Made by a program: the position numbers and the translations under genes
Origin: Saprospiraceae bacterium
GTDB taxonomy: Bacteria; Bacteroidota; Bacteroidia; Chitinophagales; Saprospiraceae
NCBI GenBank assembly: GCA_014379065.1
Contig: JACMMM010000620.1
Location: 1 to 6,591 of the forward strand
Direction of reading: 5' to 3'
Length of the DNA: 6,591 nt
The notes under the pieces: model-generated
Told to the model about the DNA's origin: nothing
The model's database searches: none
The model's input: only the letters and a program-made list of their open reading frames with translations
Shown here: positions 6,028 to 6,591 of the stretch, in pieces
Layout of the letters: the number at the start of each line of letters is the position of its first letter
Numbering within the stretch: the stretch's first letter is position 1

Positions 6028-6591
6028 CTAAAAATCAAATTTAGCTTCAAACGCTTTCAAGTCCCGAATCGCGGCCAAGGGATCCTTCGCGCTAAAAACG
6101 CTGTTCCCGGCCACCAGTACATCCGCTCCTGCCTGTAGCAAACTTTCGGCGTTATGCAGCCCTACCCCACCGTCAATTTCAATGAGTGCCGGCGAATTGG
6201 AAGCGATGATCATTTCCTTTAGTTTGCGGGTTTTGGGCAGGGTTTGATAAATAAACTTTTGCCCGCCAAATCCGGGGTTTACTGACATAACGCAAACCAA
6301 ATCAATGTCTTCGATGATATCTTCCAAAACTGAAACAGGTGTATGCGGGTTGAGTGCCACTCCGGCTTTTGCACCGGTTTCCTTGATTTGGTGAATGGTG
6401 CGGTGCAGGTGAGGGCAAGCCTCCACATGCACTGTAATAACTTCTGCCCCTGCTTTGCGGAACTGTTCGATGTACTTTTCCGGCTCCACGATCATGAGGT
6501 GGACATCAAGCGGCTTTTTTGCCAAACGGCCAATAGCTTCGACGATGAACATTCCGAACGTGATATTCGGCACAAACCGCCCATCCATCAC
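6028..6591 (-). CDS. rpe: Ribulose-phosphate 3-epimerase, N-terminus missing at window edge
   Basis: The minus strand encodes 187 residues running in from the right edge to a TAG at 6028. The motifs are those of Rpe: VMDGRFVPN at fragment residues 1-9 (catalytic Asp3, read as Val-Met-Asp, so the GTG at the edge is internal and not a start), DVHLM with metal ligand His31, VNPGFGGQ at 104-111, and EIDGGVG with Asp140 as the second catalytic acid. The C-terminal phosphate-binding part AGADVLVAGNSVF (154-166) is intact. The enzyme interconverts ribulose 5-phosphate and xylulose 5-phosphate in the cytoplasmic pentose phosphate pathway, using a TIM barrel. Full-length enzymes have about 215-225 residues, so roughly 30-40 N-terminal residues and the promoter are outside the window. 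It heads the visible part of the rpe, LptF/LptG-family and PAP2 cluster, and its stop codon touches the next ATG (TAGATG). Confidence 0.95.
   Translation of the reverse strand: MMDGRFVPNITFGMFIVEAIGRLAKKPLDVHLMIVEPEKYIEQFRKAGAEVITVHVEACPHLHRTIHQIKETGAKAGVALNPHTPVSVLEDIIEDIDLVCVMSVNPGFGGQKFIYQTLPKTRKLKEMIIASNSPALIEIDGGVGLHNAESLLQAGADVLVAGNSVFSAKDPLAAIRDLKAFEAKFDF

Noticed and set aside
6589..6591. GTG as the start codon of rpe
   Set aside because: The codon is the Val of the conserved DVMDG motif; the family has about 30-40 more residues before it, so the gene is cut by the window edge.

Overview
The window looks like chromosomal DNA from a member of the Bacteroidota. The clearest marker is gldN, a type IX secretion and gliding-motility gene confined to that phylum. 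Other signs fit: no convincing Shine-Dalgarno sequences before the starts, AT-rich leaders, a promoter matching the TTTG-N(19-21)-TAnnTTTG pattern, a LptF/LptG-family permease of the length seen in this phylum, and intergenic palindromes of the kind scattered through these genomes. I cannot place the order or genus.

Layout, left to right. A minus-strand lipoprotein gene of unknown function runs off the left edge (1-719). A 112-base divergent gap separates it from plus-strand gmhB (832-1365), a zinc-loop HAD phosphatase of heptose synthesis. A 262-base gap follows, holding small hairpins, a 27-bp-arm palindrome and a good candidate promoter. Next is plus-strand gldN (1628-2491), without gldK, gldL or gldM beside it. 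The convergent gap 2492-2625 is almost entirely a 114-base nested palindrome built from a 9-base unit. From there to the right edge all genes are on the minus strand. In transcription order these are rpe (5' end off the right edge), a LptF/LptG-family permease, a PAP2 phosphatase, a 106-base spacer carrying a third repeat type, and a DppB/OppB-type ABC permease.

The rpe, LptF/LptG and PAP2 genes are tightly packed. The rpe stop codon touches the next ATG, and the permease and PAP2 genes overlap by four bases (ATGA), so they are probably translationally coupled. The DppB-like gene may be a distal operon member or have its own promoter. Several genes concern the envelope: heptose for LPS (gmhB), lipid/LPS transport (LptF/LptG family), lipid phosphate removal (PAP2), protein secretion (gldN) and a surface-type lipoprotein. 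This shared theme is inference and does not demonstrate a single system.

I found no tRNA, rRNA, CRISPR array, transposase, prophage gene or convincing new defence or biosynthetic system. The most unusual content is intergenic: three unrelated repeat types occupy three spacers within about 2.3 kb, and one directly abuts a start codon. No gene-free stretch exceeds 300 bases.
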